A stretch of DNA of 64,000 nucleotides from DASUXA01 sp036378155 (GTDB lineage Bacteria > Actinomycetota > Actinomycetes > Mycobacteriales > Micromonosporaceae), in contig DASUXA010000094.1 of assembly GCA_036378155.1 (NCBI GenBank), forward strand, positions 1-64,000, given 5' to 3'. The position numbers and the translations under genes were made by a program. Below the pieces are notes generated by a model, which had not been told where the DNA came from, ran no database searches, and saw nothing but the letters and a program-made list of their open reading frames with translations. Each line of letters starts with the position of its first letter. Position 1 is the stretch's first letter. Positions 48,612 through 57,436 of this stretch are shown in pieces.

Positions 48612-49921
48612 CACCCGAACACCTTCCGCACCTTCTCCAGGCCCCGCACCAGCGCGTCGACCTCCTCGACGGTGGTGTACAGGTAGAACGACGCGCGGGT
48701 CATCGCCGGCACCCGGAACCGCGTGCACACCGGCTTCGCGCAGTGGTGACCGACCCGCACCTCGACGCCCTCGGCATCGAGGATCTGCCCGACGTCGTGC
48801 GGGTGGACGCCCTCCAACGCGAACGAGATCGTCCCGCCCCGGCCCACCGGTACCTCCGGACCGAAGATCCGCAGCCCCGGCACCGTGGTCAGCGCGTCCA
48901 GCGCGTACGCGGTGAGTTCCTTCTCGTGCCACTGGATCGCCGGCATGCCCAGCGTCGACAGGTACGCCACGGCGGCGCCGAGCCCGACCGCCTCTGCGAT
49001 CGGCGGGGTACCCGCCTCGAAGCGCGCCGGCGGCGCGGCGTACGTGGTCTTCTCCAGGGTCACCGTTTCGATCATGGAGCCGCCGCCGAGGAACGGCGGC
49101 ATCGCGTCGAGCAGCTCGTACCGGCCCCACAGCACGCCGATCCCGGTCGGTCCGAGCATCTTGTGCCCGGTGAACGCGATGAAGTCGGCGTCCAGGTCGA
49201 CCACGTCGACCGGCAGGTGCGGTGCCGACTGGGAGCAGTCGAGCAGCACCAGCGCGCCCGCCTCGTGCGCCCGCCGGACGATCTCCGCGGTCGGGTTGAC
49301 CGTACCGAGGATGTTCGACATGTGCACGAACGAGACGATCTTCGCCCGCTCGGTGATCACGTCGTCGAGCACGGACAGGTCGAGCCGACCCGTCCCGGTC
49401 ACCGGGATCCAGCGCAACGTCGCGCCGGTCCGCTCACACAGCAACTGCCACGGCACGATGTTCGAGTGGTGCTCCATCTCGGAGATCACCACCTCGTCGC
49501 CGGGTCCGAGCCGGAACCGGGGATCGCCGTTGCCCGTACTCGCGCCGAGGAAGGCGTACGCCACCAGGTTGATCGCCTCGGTGGAGTTCTTGGTGAACAC
49601 CACCTCGGAGGCGGTCGTCGCGCCGATGAACGCGGCGACCGCCTCGCGGGCCTTCTCGTACGCCTCGGTCGCCTCGGTGCCCAGCGTGTGTACCGAGCGC
49701 GACACGTTGGCGTTGTGCCGCTCGTAGTGCACCCGCAGCGCCTCGATCACCTGGCGCGGCTTCTGCGACGTATTCGCGCTGTCGAGGTACACCACCCGGT
49801 GCCCGTTGACGTCGCGGTCCAGGATCGGGAAGTCCGCGCGGACCCGGTCGACGTCGAAGCGGGGCACCTCGTCGTACTGCGGCATGCCGGGCGGGATGGA
49901 GACGATCTGCGGCGACGTCAT
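48611..49921 (-). CDS. sufS: Cysteine desulfurase
   Basis: PLP enzyme supplying sulfur as persulfide. The 436-aa protein is group II (SufS). The PLP Lys lies in ADFIAFTGHKMLGPTG (H-K motif), and the catalytic Cys is in VRVGHHCAKPVCTRFRVPA. EVVISEMEHHSNIVPWQ has the family His, and SCSQSAPH-like stretch appears as LLDCSQSAPHLPVDV. N-terminal about 25 residues form a Pro-rich tail. It is encoded between sufC (18 nt upstream) and sufU. As a group II enzyme it needs SufU for full activity, and SufU is encoded next to it. Confidence 0.96.
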   Translation of the reverse strand: MTSPQIVSIPPGMPQYDEVPRFDVDRVRADFPILDRDVNGHRVVYLDSANTSQKPRQVIEALRVHYERHNANVSRSVHTLGTEATEAYEKAREAVAAFIGATTASEVVFTKNSTEAINLVAYAFLGASTGNGDPRFRLGPGDEVVISEMEHHSNIVPWQLLCERTGATLRWIPVTGTGRLDLSVLDDVITERAKIVSFVHMSNILGTVNPTAEIVRRAHEAGALVLLDCSQSAPHLPVDVVDLDADFIAFTGHKMLGPTGIGVLWGRYELLDAMPPFLGGGSMIETVTLEKTTYAAPPARFEAGTPPIAEAVGLGAAVAYLSTLGMPAIQWHEKELTAYALDALTTVPGLRIFGPEVPVGRGGTISFALEGVHPHDVGQILDAEGVEVRVGHHCAKPVCTRFRVPAMTRASFYLYTTVEEVDALVRGLEKVRKVFG

Positions 49922-49939
49922 CGGTCCTCCTGTCGACCC

Positions 49940-50719
49940 TCAGCCGCGCTGGCCAGCGGTACCGGCGCCGGCGAGGTACCGCTCGTACCCCTCGGCTTCG
50001 AGCTTCTCCGCCAGTTCCGGGCCGCCCTCCTCGACGATCCGACCGGCGACGAACACGTGCACGAAGTCCGGCTTCACGTACCGCAGGATCCGGGTGTAGT
50101 GGGTGATCAGCAGCACGCCCGTGTCGCCGGTCGCCCGCACCCGGTTCACGCCCTCGCTGACCACGCGCAGCGCGTCGATGTCCAGACCCGAGTCGGTCTC
50201 GTCGAGGATAGCGATCTTCGGGCGGAGCAGTTCGAGCTGCACGATCTCGTGCCGCTTCTTCTCCCCGCCGGAGAAGCCCTCGTTGACGTTGCGCTGCCCG
50301 AACGACGGGTCCATGCCGAGCCGCTCCATCGCGGTCTTCAGCTCGCCGGCCCAGGTGCGCAGCTTCGGCGCCTGCCCGTCGATCGCCGTCTTCGCGGTAC
50401 GCAGGAAGTTCGCCACCGACACGCCGGGCACCTCGACCGGGTACTGCATCGCCAGGAACAGCCCGGCACGCGCCCGCTCGTCCACGGTCATCGCCAGCAC
50501 GTCCTGCCCGTCGAGCGTGACCGACCCGCCGGTGATCTGGTACTTCGGGTGACCGGCGACCGAGTAGGCGAGCGTCGACTTGCCCGAACCGTTCGGTCCC
50601 ATGATCGCGTGGGTCTCCCCCGCCCGGACCGTCAGGTTGACACCGGCCAGGATCGGCTTGAGCTGCCCCTCCGGCAGCTTCACCGATACCTGCAGGTCAC
50701 GGATATCCAGAACGCTCAC
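49940..50719 (-). CDS. sufC: SufC ATPase
   Basis: ABC-type ATPase of the SufBCD scaffold. The 259-aa product has Walker A in IMGPNGSGKSTLAYSVAG, the SufC-characteristic ABC signature FSGGEKKRHEIVQLE, and Walker B IAILDETDSGLDIDAL. The C-terminal His of the switch is in LLITHYTRILRYVKPDFVHV. It has no membrane domain and associates with SufB and SufD. The start is a GTG at 50719 that overlaps the Rieske gene stop by 4 bp. It is followed by sufS with an 18-nt gap. Confidence 0.96.
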   Translation of the reverse strand: MSVLDIRDLQVSVKLPEGQLKPILAGVNLTVRAGETHAIMGPNGSGKSTLAYSVAGHPKYQITGGSVTLDGQDVLAMTVDERARAGLFLAMQYPVEVPGVSVANFLRTAKTAIDGQAPKLRTWAGELKTAMERLGMDPSFGQRNVNEGFSGGEKKRHEIVQLELLRPKIAILDETDSGLDIDALRVVSEGVNRVRATGDTGVLLITHYTRILRYVKPDFVHVFVAGRIVEEGGPELAEKLEAEGYERYLAGAGTAGQRG

Positions 50720-51051
50720 AAACTCACTCCATTACTCGGCGTCAGCGACACGTAGACGTCGCCGTCGCGGATCTCCACCGGGTACACCGGCACCGGCTCG
50801 GTCGCCGGCAGCGCCGTCGGCTGCCCGGTACGCAGGTCGAACCGCGACCCGTGCAGCCAGCACTCCAACGTGCACCCGTCGACGTCCCCCTCGGACAGCG
50901 GGATCGCCTCGTGGGAGCACTCGTCGTAGATCGCGTAGAACTGGTCGTCCTCGGCGTGGACGAACACCATCTTGGTGCCGTGGACGTCGGCGGCGATGAC
51001 GCTGCCCTTCGGGATGTCCTCGGTGGAGCAGACCCGGATCATGTCGCTCAT
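50716..51051 (-). CDS. Rieske-type ferredoxin within the suf operon
   Basis: A 111-aa non-heme Rieske protein. The cluster ligands are C-x-H and C-x2-H: here DECSHEAIPL supplies Cys-x-His and LECWLHGSRFDL supplies Cys-x2-His, complete for a [2Fe-2S] Rieske site. Such small ferredoxins are regularly found between sufD and sufC in Actinobacteria and may feed electrons to cluster assembly, though the exact role is not proven. ATG 51051 overlaps the sufD stop (TGATG); its own stop overlaps sufC by 4 bp, so it is tightly coupled to both. Confidence 0.93.
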   Translation of the reverse strand: MSDMIRVCSTEDIPKGSVIAADVHGTKMVFVHAEDDQFYAIYDECSHEAIPLSEGDVDGCTLECWLHGSRFDLRTGQPTALPATEPVPVYPVEIRDGDVYVSLTPSNGVSL

Positions 51052-52199
51052 CAGGCACCAGCCTTGGTCAGTCGCGCCTCGACCGCGTCGAACAGCCGCT
51101 CGCGCAGCGACTCGACCGGGATCTTGTCGAACAGTTCGGCGAAGAATCCACGTACCACGAGCTTTCGCGCCTCCTTCTCGGGAATACCGCGGGCCATCAG
51201 GTAGAACAGTTGCTCGTCGTCGAACCGGCCGGTCGCGCTCGCGTGCCCGGCTCCGAGCACCTCGCCCGTCTCGATCTCCAGGTTGGGTACCGAGTCGGCA
51301 CGAGCCCCGTCGGTGAGCACCAGGTTGCGGTTGATCTCGTACGTATCGGTGCCCGTCGCTTCGGCTCGGATCAACACGTCACCGACCCAGACGGTGTGCG
51401 CGTCGGCGCCCTGGAGCGCCCCGCGGTACGCCACGTAGCTGCGGCAGTCCGGCACCGCGTGGTCCACCAGCAGTCGGTGTTCCAGGTGCTGCCCGCCGTC
51501 AGCGAAATACACGCCATACAGGTCCGCTTCGCCGCCCCGGTCGGTGTAATCCACCGAGGTATATTGCCGGACCAGGTCGCCGCCCAAAGTCACCTGAACG
51601 TGGGTCAGCTTGGCGTCCCGGCCCAGCCGGAACTTCAGGTGCTGCGCCTGGACCGTGTCGCTCGCCCAGTCGGCGACGGTGACCAGGACCAGTCGAGCCC
51701 CCGCGCCGACCGACACCTCCACGTTGTCGGCGAGCGTCGCGCTGCCCACGTGCTCCAGCACCACCGTGACCTCGGCGAGGTCGGCGATGTCGAGGAAGGT
51801 CTGGCCGTACGAGGTGCCGTCCGCGCCGCCGCCGACCGCGCGCAGCAGAACCGGCTCGCCCGGCGTGGCGCCGCGCGCCACCGATACCACCAGGGCCTGC
51901 TCAGCCCCGCCCCAGGCGAGGGCGCTGATCCGGTCGAACGGGGTGAGCACCGAGCCCAGCCGGGGGTCGCCGCGCTCGACGGTGGTCACCGAGACGCCCG
52001 TGGGCAGCCCGTCGTACTCGTGCTTGACCGGCGCGCCGCCGGGCGTCGCCTCGATCGCGGTGGCCAACCCGCGCAGCCGCCGCAGCGGCGTGAACCGCCA
52101 CTCCTCCTCACGCCCGGTCAGCACCGGGAAATCGGCGACGTCGAACGAGCGCAGCGCCTGGGACTTCGTCTTCGGCGGCGTGATGGTCTGGCTGCTCAT
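51051..52199 (-). CDS. sufD: SufD scaffold subunit
   Basis: A 382-aa beta-helix scaffold partner of SufB. N-terminal FDVADFPVLTGREEEWRFTP is the SufD helix; the central beta-helix has GGEADLYGVYFADGGQHLEH, the conserved DHAVPDCRSYVAYRGALQG, and the C-terminal LMARGIPEKEARKLVVRGFF, shared with SufB. The conserved His expected for SufD cluster binding is probably H-containing LEHRLLVDHAVPDC. ATG 52199 is 81 nt after the sufB stop. SufD forms SufBC2D with SufB and SufC and helps iron acquisition. Confidence 0.95.
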   Translation of the reverse strand: MSSQTITPPKTKSQALRSFDVADFPVLTGREEEWRFTPLRRLRGLATAIEATPGGAPVKHEYDGLPTGVSVTTVERGDPRLGSVLTPFDRISALAWGGAEQALVVSVARGATPGEPVLLRAVGGGADGTSYGQTFLDIADLAEVTVVLEHVGSATLADNVEVSVGAGARLVLVTVADWASDTVQAQHLKFRLGRDAKLTHVQVTLGGDLVRQYTSVDYTDRGGEADLYGVYFADGGQHLEHRLLVDHAVPDCRSYVAYRGALQGADAHTVWVGDVLIRAEATGTDTYEINRNLVLTDGARADSVPNLEIETGEVLGAGHASATGRFDDEQLFYLMARGIPEKEARKLVVRGFFAELFDKIPVESLRERLFDAVEARLTKAGA

Positions 52200-52280
52200 G
52201 GCTTCCTTGCTCTGGTCACGCGGACAACGACCGTTACCCGCGCGGGCACCGTACGGTGCCCGCGCCGGCGGCGGTGGGCG

Positions 52281-53711
52281 TCAGCCCACCGCGCCTTCCA
52301 TCTGCAACTCGATCAGCCGGTTGAGTTCGAGCGCGTACTCCATCGGCAGTTCCTTGGCGATCGGCTCGATGAAGCCACGCACGATCATGGCCATCGCCTC
52401 GTCCTCGGTCATGCCCCGGCTCATCAGGTAGAACAACTGGTCCTCGCTGACCTTGGACACCGTCGCCTCGTGCCCCATCGACACGTCGTCCTCGCGGATG
52501 TCGACGTACGGGTAGGTGTCCGAGCGCGAGATCGTGTCGACCAGCAGCGCGTCGCACTTGACGGTCGACTTGGACCGCTGCGACCCCTCCAGGACCTGCA
52601 CCAGACCGCGGTACGAGGTGCGACCGCCGCCGCGCGCGATCGACTTGCTGACGATCGTGGAGGAGGTGTGCGGGGCGGCGTGCACCATCTTCGCGCCGGC
52701 GTCCTGGTGCTGCCCCTCGCCGGCCATCGCCACCGAGAGCACCTCGCCCTTGGCGTGCTCGCCGACCATGAAGACCGCCGGGTACTTCATGGTCACCTTC
52801 GAGCCGATGTTGCCGTCGATCCACTCCATGGTCGCGCCCTCGTGCGCCACGGCACGCTTGGTGACCAGGTTGTAGACGTTGTTCGACCAGTTCTGGATGG
52901 TGGTGTACCGGCAGCGGGCGCCCTTCTTGACGACGATCTCCACGACCGCCGAGTGCAGCGAGTCGGACGAGTAGATCGGCGCGGTGCAGCCCTCGACGTA
53001 GTGCACGTAGGCGTCCTCGTCGACGATGATCAGGGTCCGCTCGAACTGCCCCATGTTCTCGGTGTTGATCCGGAAGTACGCCTGGAGCGGGATCTCCACG
53101 TGCACGCCCTTCGGCACGTAGATGAACGAGCCGCCGGACCACACCGCCGTGTTCAGCGCGGCGAACTTGTTGTCCCCGACCGGGATGACCGTGCCGAAGT
53201 ACTCCTTGAACAGGTCCTCGTGCTCGCGCAGACCGGTGTCGGTGTCCAGGAAGACGACGCCCTGGGCCTCGAGGTCGTCACGGATCTTGTGGTACACGAC
53301 CTCGGACTCGTACTGCGCCGCGACGCCGGCGATCAGCCGCTGCTTCTCCGCCTCGGGGATGCCCAGCTTGTCGTACGTGCGCTTGATGTCCTCGGGCAGC
53401 TCGTCCCAACTCGCCGCCTGCTTCTCGGTGGAGCGGACGAAGTACTTGATGTTGTCGAAGTCGATGTCCGTGAGGTCGGCGCCCCAGGCCGGCAGCGGCT
53501 TGCGCTGGAACAACCGCAGGCCCTTCAGCCGCAGGTCGAGCATCCACTGGGGCTCGTTCTTCTTCCCCGAGATGTCGCGCACCACCGCCTCGGACAGCCC
53601 CCGCTGAGCGGAAGCGCCGGCGACGTCGGGGTCGGCCCAGCCGTACTGGTACCGGCCGAGCGCGGCGAGCTGCTCCTCGGTGCTGATCGGCTGCACGGTC
53701 TGCTCGGTCAT
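52281..53711 (-). CDS. sufB: SufB scaffold subunit
   Basis: A 476-aa Fe-S scaffold protein. It has the SufB-type IRDDLEAQGVVFLDTDTGLR, GDNKFAALNTAVWSGGSFIY and VEGCTAPIYSSDSLHSAVVE; the conserved Cys in EGCTAPIY is the sulfur acceptor region. Dipeptide motifs and GMTEDEAMAMIVRGFIEPIA close the helix. No intein interrupts it, unlike several mycobacterial sufB genes. ATG 53711 overlaps the sufR stop by 4 bp, so sufR is the first gene of the operon and repression by SufR would control all of it. Confidence 0.96.
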   Translation of the reverse strand: MTEQTVQPISTEEQLAALGRYQYGWADPDVAGASAQRGLSEAVVRDISGKKNEPQWMLDLRLKGLRLFQRKPLPAWGADLTDIDFDNIKYFVRSTEKQAASWDELPEDIKRTYDKLGIPEAEKQRLIAGVAAQYESEVVYHKIRDDLEAQGVVFLDTDTGLREHEDLFKEYFGTVIPVGDNKFAALNTAVWSGGSFIYVPKGVHVEIPLQAYFRINTENMGQFERTLIIVDEDAYVHYVEGCTAPIYSSDSLHSAVVEIVVKKGARCRYTTIQNWSNNVYNLVTKRAVAHEGATMEWIDGNIGSKVTMKYPAVFMVGEHAKGEVLSVAMAGEGQHQDAGAKMVHAAPHTSSTIVSKSIARGGGRTSYRGLVQVLEGSQRSKSTVKCDALLVDTISRSDTYPYVDIREDDVSMGHEATVSKVSEDQLFYLMSRGMTEDEAMAMIVRGFIEPIAKELPMEYALELNRLIELQMEGAVG

Positions 53712-54619
53712 CTATCCGTCCTCACAGGGTCGACGGTGTTGTCGGTCGGTTGTCCGCCGGTGGAACCGGCGTCCGGGTTCACGGCGCCGCCGGTGCCGGC
53801 GCCAGGGTTCACGGCGCCGGCGGTGCCGGCGTCAGCGTCCACGGCGCCGGCGGAGCGGCTGTCGCTCGGGGCGCCGGACGTGACGGAGACAACGGGCAGT
53901 GCCCGTCGCGGGTCCGGAATGTGCGTGGTGCAGACGCCGTCGCCGTGGGCGATGGTCGCCAGCCGCTGCACGTGGGTACCCACCAGCCGCGAGATCACTT
54001 CCGTCTCCGCCTCACACAGCTGGGGGAACTCGGCGGCGACGTGCGCGACGGGGCAGTGGTGCTGGCAGAGCTGCCCGCCGGAGGCGATGGTCGACGCGGA
54101 CGCGGCGTACCCCTGGGCGGTCAGCGCGGCGGCGAGCGCCTCGGCGCGCGCCAACGGGTCGTCGCCGGCGTCCCGCAGGACCGAGCGGCACTGCTCCTCC
54201 AGCGCGGCTACCTGGCTCTGCGCGAACGCGGCGACCCCTTCGGGTCCGTCCCGCCGCGCGATCCAGCGCAGCGCCGAGGACGCGAGGTCGTCGTACGCGT
54301 GACCGCCGCAGCGCAACCGGGCGTCCTCGGTGAGCACGAACACCTTCGCCGGTCGGCCCCGACCGCGCTGCCCGCGCACCGGGCGGGTGCGTACCGCGAC
54401 CGATCCGTCGGCGAGCATGGCGTCCAGGTGCCGACGGATCGCGGCGGGGCTCAGCCCGAGCGCTTCACCCAGCTCAGCGGCTGTCGCGGCGCCGTTTTCC
54501 AGGAGCAGGCGAGCGACCCGGTCACGGGTGCGATGATCGGTGGGCGCGGCGGCGGAAGCCGCCGGACCGCCGGCGGAAGCCGACAGCCGAGCGTCTCCAC
54601 CCAGCACCGCGTTTTTCAC
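53708..54619 (-). CDS. sufR: SufR, Fe-S cluster-sensing repressor of the suf operon
   Basis: A 303-aa ArsR/DeoR-like winged-helix repressor. The HTH lies at about 36-70 (AATAAELGEALGLSPAAIRR). The C-terminal Cys set C185, C189, C202 and C230 (CQHHCPVAHVAAEFPQLCEA, then GVCTTHIPDPR) matches SufR cluster ligands. Residues 258-287 carry three 10-aa Gly/Ala/Val repeats not expected in the family. GTG 54619 follows TAACAC by 7 nt, with TTGCAG 17 bp upstream of it, so the operon message is probably leaderless. A mature cluster should favour repression of the operon. Confidence 0.93.
   Translation of the reverse strand: MKNAVLGGDARLSASAGGPAASAAAPTDHRTRDRVARLLLENGAATAAELGEALGLSPAAIRRHLDAMLADGSVAVRTRPVRGQRGRGRPAKVFVLTEDARLRCGGHAYDDLASSALRWIARRDGPEGVAAFAQSQVAALEEQCRSVLRDAGDDPLARAEALAAALTAQGYAASASTIASGGQLCQHHCPVAHVAAEFPQLCEAETEVISRLVGTHVQRLATIAHGDGVCTTHIPDPRRALPVVSVTSGAPSDSRSAGAVDADAGTAGAVNPGAGTGGAVNPDAGSTGGQPTDNTVDPVRTDR
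53759..53848 (-). repeat. Three 30-bp tandem repeats inside sufR
   Basis: In-frame units encode GAVDADAGTA, GAVNPGAGTG and GAVNPDAGST near the SufR C-terminus. They are close to but not identical copies. They lie downstream of the last Cys ligand and look like an expandable, disordered tail. Confidence 0.75.
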
Positions 54620-54626
54620 AACGCCA

Positions 54627-54655
54627 GTGTTACGTATTTCGGTCGGCGGCTGCAA
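54627..54655 (-). promoter_or_regulatory. Promoter of the suf operon
   Basis: On the minus strand TTGCAG (plus 54650-54655), a 17-bp spacer, and TAACAC (plus 54627-54632), then 7 nt to the sufR GTG. The message would begin at or next to the start codon. The 200-bp gap to ctaA contains other promoter material. Confidence 0.55.
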
Positions 54656-54828
54656 CTCGCCGCCACCCGGGTGGGCGAGGGCACACCCACGGGCGACCGG
54701 TGTGCCCGTCGACGGCACCCCGCGGACGCGGCCGCCGTTCGCCCGACGCGCCGACCACCGACCATCGTCGAGGACGAGGGCGCGCACCAGCCGAAATGTC
54801 GCGGCGACGGCAGTCGTACGATGCCGGA

Positions 54829-55803
54829 GTGGTCCATTTCCGCCGGTTGCTCGGTTCGCCGGTCGTGCTGCGCACCCGCCGGTTCCTCGCCACGCCGGTC
54901 GCGTTGCGTCAGCTCGCGCTCGCCTCATTGATCGCCAACGCGGTCCTCGTCGTCACCGGCGGCGCGGTCCGGCTGACCGGGTCCGGGCTCGGCTGCCCGA
55001 CCTGGCCCGAATGCACCGCAGGGTCGTACGTGACGACGCCGAAGATGGGCATGCACGGCGTGATCGAGTTCGGCAACCGGACCCTGACCTTAGTGGTCGG
55101 CGCGTTGGCCCTGGCCTGTGTCGCGGCGGTGCTCGCCCAGCCGTCCCGACGCCGGTCGCTGGTCCGGCTGTCCACGCTCGTGCTGTGCGGCATCCCGGCG
55201 CAGGCGGTGATCGGTGGGCTGACGGTCCTGACCAAGCTGAACCCGTGGGTGGTCGCGCTGCACTTCCTGGCGTCCATCGCCGTGATCGCGGCGGCGTACG
55301 CGCTGTGGCGGCGCGCCGACGAGCCGGACGGCGCGGTACGCCTGACCGTACCGCCCCCGGTGCGCGGTCTCGCCTGGGCGGTCACCGTCGCGAGCGTGGC
55401 GGTCCTGGTCGTCGGCACGGTGGTCACCGGCAGCGGTCCGCACGCCGGCGACGAGCACGCCCGCCGTACCGGACTGGACCCCGGAGCCGTCGCCCAACTG
55501 CACGCCGACCTGGTGTTCCTGCTCATCGGGCTGTCCATCGGCGCCTGGTACGCGCTGCGCGCCGTCGGCGGGTCGGCACGCGTCGCCGGAGTCCTGATCG
55601 CGGTCGAACTCGGTCAGGGCGTGATCGGGTTCGTGCAGTACTTCACCCACCTGCCGATCCTGGCGGTGGCCCTGCACATGGCGGGGTCGTGCGCGGTGTG
55701 GTGGGCGACCCTGGCGCTGCTGTACGCGACCCGTACGCGTGACGTACCGGTCGCCGAGCCGGGCGCGCTGACCGAGCCCGCTGCGCTCGCCGCCGCCCGG
55801 TGA
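54829..55803 (+). CDS. ctaA: Heme A synthase (COX15/CtaA)
   Basis: Converts heme O to heme A for cytochrome aa3. The 324-aa membrane protein has eight predicted helices (ALASLIANAVLVVTGGAVRL and others). It keeps GSGLGCPTWPECTAG, the extracellular Cys pair, and the heme-ligand His residues in MHGVIEFGNR, VALHFLASIAV, VAQLHADLVFLL and VALHMAGSCAV. GTG 54829 is preceded 6 nt by TACGAT with no Shine-Dalgarno sequence, so a leaderless message is likely. Codon 88 (55090-55092) is TTA, rare here. ctaB is encoded 1.6 kb away on the opposite strand. Confidence 0.94.
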   Translation: MVHFRRLLGSPVVLRTRRFLATPVALRQLALASLIANAVLVVTGGAVRLTGSGLGCPTWPECTAGSYVTTPKMGMHGVIEFGNRTLTLVVGALALACVAAVLAQPSRRRSLVRLSTLVLCGIPAQAVIGGLTVLTKLNPWVVALHFLASIAVIAAAYALWRRADEPDGAVRLTVPPPVRGLAWAVTVASVAVLVVGTVVTGSGPHAGDEHARRTGLDPGAVAQLHADLVFLLIGLSIGAWYALRAVGGSARVAGVLIAVELGQGVIGFVQYFTHLPILAVALHMAGSCAVWWATLALLYATRTRDVPVAEPGALTEPAALAAAR

Positions 55804-56099
55804 TGCCGACGGTCCGCCGACACCTGCTGATCGCGGGTCAGGTGCAAGGCGTGTACTTCCGCGACTCGCTGCGCCGGCTCGCCGTCGAGCACGCCGTCGC
55901 CGGATGGGTGCGCAACGTACCGGACGGGCGTGTCGAGGCGGTCCTGGAGGGCGAGTCCGAGGCGGTCGCCCGACTGGTCGCCTGGGCTCACCACGGGCCG
56001 CCCGAGGCCGTGGTGTCGCAGGTCGACGTGTACGACGAGCCGACGGAAGGGCTCCGCGAGTTCCTGGTGCTGCCCACGCCCCGCCGGGTGGGCGGCTGA
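55803..56099 (+). CDS. Acylphosphatase
   Basis: A 98-aa acylphosphatase, hydrolysing carboxyl-phosphate bonds. The catalytic signature HLLIAGQVQGVYFRDSLRRL supplies the Arg of the family (usually GRVQGVGFR), here R20 in VYFRDS, and the Asn is in VAGWVRNVPDGRVEA (N38). The ATG shares one base with the ctaA TGA (TGATG), so translation is coupled to ctaA. This neighbour has no obvious link to heme A and may simply be co-expressed. Confidence 0.92.
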   Translation: MPTVRRHLLIAGQVQGVYFRDSLRRLAVEHAVAGWVRNVPDGRVEAVLEGESEAVARLVAWAHHGPPEAVVSQVDVYDEPTEGLREFLVLPTPRRVGG

Positions 56100-56143
56100 C
56101 CCGGTCCGCCGAGTCGGCGGGCGATCAGGCGACCCGGCGGTGA

Positions 56144-57040
56144 TCAGCCGATGCGCCGGGCGATCGCGGCGGCGAGGCGGTCGGCGGAGCCGGGGGCGTA
56201 CCCGAAGAACAGCGACGGCTCGGTGAGTTCGAGTTCCAGCAGTACCGGCTCGCCGTCCGGACCCGGGATGAGGTCCACCCGGGCGTACAGCAGTTCGGCG
56301 GCGTCGGGCAGCGCCGCCAGCACCCGGTCCGCCGCGGCACGCTCGGCGTGCGACGGCTGGCGGGCGGTGATGTTCTCCGGCTTGTACAGCCCGTCGACAC
56401 CGACATCCGGTCCGTCGAGCATCGGGCCCTTCCGGACGGCGTGGGTGTACTCGCCGTCGACGTACACCAGCGCGGTCTCGCCGTGCGTGTCGACCGCCGA
56501 CAGGTACGGTTGGACCATCACCGTGCGGCCCGTGTCGTGCAGCCGGACCACGTGAGTCATCGCCAGGGCGCGCTGGTCCGGGTCGCCCAGGTCGTACCGG
56601 CCGCTGTCGATGCTGCCCACGCCGACCGCCGGCTTCACGACGTACTCGCCGCGACCCGGCGCCGTCCACGGGTCGCCGGGCGCGAGCCAGGTGGTGTCCA
56701 CCACCGGCGCGCCGGAGGCGGCCAGGTCGCTCAGGTACGTCTTGTCGGTGTTCCACGACACGATGCCGGCGGGGTTGGCGAGCCGGGGCACCGACCGCGC
56801 CCAGGCGAGGAACTCGTCGCGACGGCGCGGATAGTCCCATGGCGAGCGCAGCACGGCGAGGTCGTACCGTGCGTAGTCGACCTCGGGATCGTCCCAGACC
56901 ACGGCGTCGGCACGGATGCCGAGCCGGGCCAGCGCGTCTGCCAGCAGCCGGTCGTCGGCTTCGAGGTCGGCGAGGCGTCGGCAGGTGACGAGCGCGACCC
57001 GGGGCTCGCCCCGGGTCGCGTCGGTGGTGCGATATGTCAT
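56144..57040 (-). CDS. ATP-grasp domain protein
   Basis: A 298-aa ATP-grasp enzyme of the RimK/glutathione-synthetase-like class. The order is preATP-grasp domain (VALVTCRRLADLEADDRLLA; AVLRSPWDYPRRRDEFLAWA), then the grasp domain with YVVKPAVGVGSIDSGRYDLG (ATP-binding Lys), MVQPYLSAVDTHGETALVYV, and Glu/Asn metal sites in LYARVDLIPGPDGEPVLLEL. The FFGYAPGSADRL ending resembles a group of uncharacterised actinobacterial ligases. The acceptor is unknown. ATG 57040 overlaps the upstream small gene by 4 bp; it is encoded as the second gene of that pair. Confidence 0.88.
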   Translation of the reverse strand: MTYRTTDATRGEPRVALVTCRRLADLEADDRLLADALARLGIRADAVVWDDPEVDYARYDLAVLRSPWDYPRRRDEFLAWARSVPRLANPAGIVSWNTDKTYLSDLAASGAPVVDTTWLAPGDPWTAPGRGEYVVKPAVGVGSIDSGRYDLGDPDQRALAMTHVVRLHDTGRTVMVQPYLSAVDTHGETALVYVDGEYTHAVRKGPMLDGPDVGVDGLYKPENITARQPSHAERAAADRVLAALPDAAELLYARVDLIPGPDGEPVLLELELTEPSLFFGYAPGSADRLAAAIARRIG

Positions 57041-57363
57041 CGGGAGAGCATCCGCCGACCCATCGACCGCCACAGGTCGTTGCTGGGTCGCATCTGCTCG
57101 ATCAGTTCCCGTTCCCATTCCTTCTCGATCTGGATTCCGGCCTGCTCACACGCCTGCCGGGCGACGTCGGTGCCGGAGGTGAACTGGTCGGCCCAGGCCC
57201 CGTCCTCCCCCACCAGAACGATGCGGGCGCCCCGGCGGCCGACGTACTCGATGACCGCCTTCGCACCGCCGTGATCGGCCGCAAACGATCTGATGCCATC
57301 GACGATGCCGCCTGGCGAACCGGTCAGCTCGCTCGTCAGCGTCGTATCGGAACCATCTGCCAT
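57037..57363 (-). CDS. Conserved protein of unknown function
   Basis: A 108-aa soluble protein I do not recognise. It is probably a small alpha/beta fold: SPGGIVDGIRSFAADHGGAK, then VIEYVGRRGARIVLVGEDGA and a C-terminal helical half rich in Glu and Arg (IQIEKEWERELIEQMRPSND). No zinc or cofactor motif is present. It precedes the ATP-grasp gene with an ATGA overlap, so they likely act together. ATG 57363 follows no strong Shine-Dalgarno sequence; an inverted repeat (57407-57433) lies about 45 nt upstream. Confidence 0.75.
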   Translation of the reverse strand: MADGSDTTLTSELTGSPGGIVDGIRSFAADHGGAKAVIEYVGRRGARIVLVGEDGAWADQFTSGTDVARQACEQAGIQIEKEWERELIEQMRPSNDLWRSMGRRMLSR

Positions 57364-57406
57364 GGGGTGAGCGTAAGCCGGAGCCGCGCGGCGGGCGCGC
57401 CTGCAA

Positions 57407-57433
57407 AGCGTTAGATGTGATGCTGCTAACGCT
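57407..57433. repeat. Inverted repeat between ctaB and the small unknown gene
   Basis: AGCGTTAG (57407-57414), an 11-nt spacer, CTAACGCT (57426-57433): perfect 8-bp arms. On the minus strand it lies directly after the ctaB stop, where it could terminate transcription, or it could be an operator for the following gene. AT content is higher than in the surroundings. Confidence 0.5.
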
Positions 57434-57436
57434 CGG

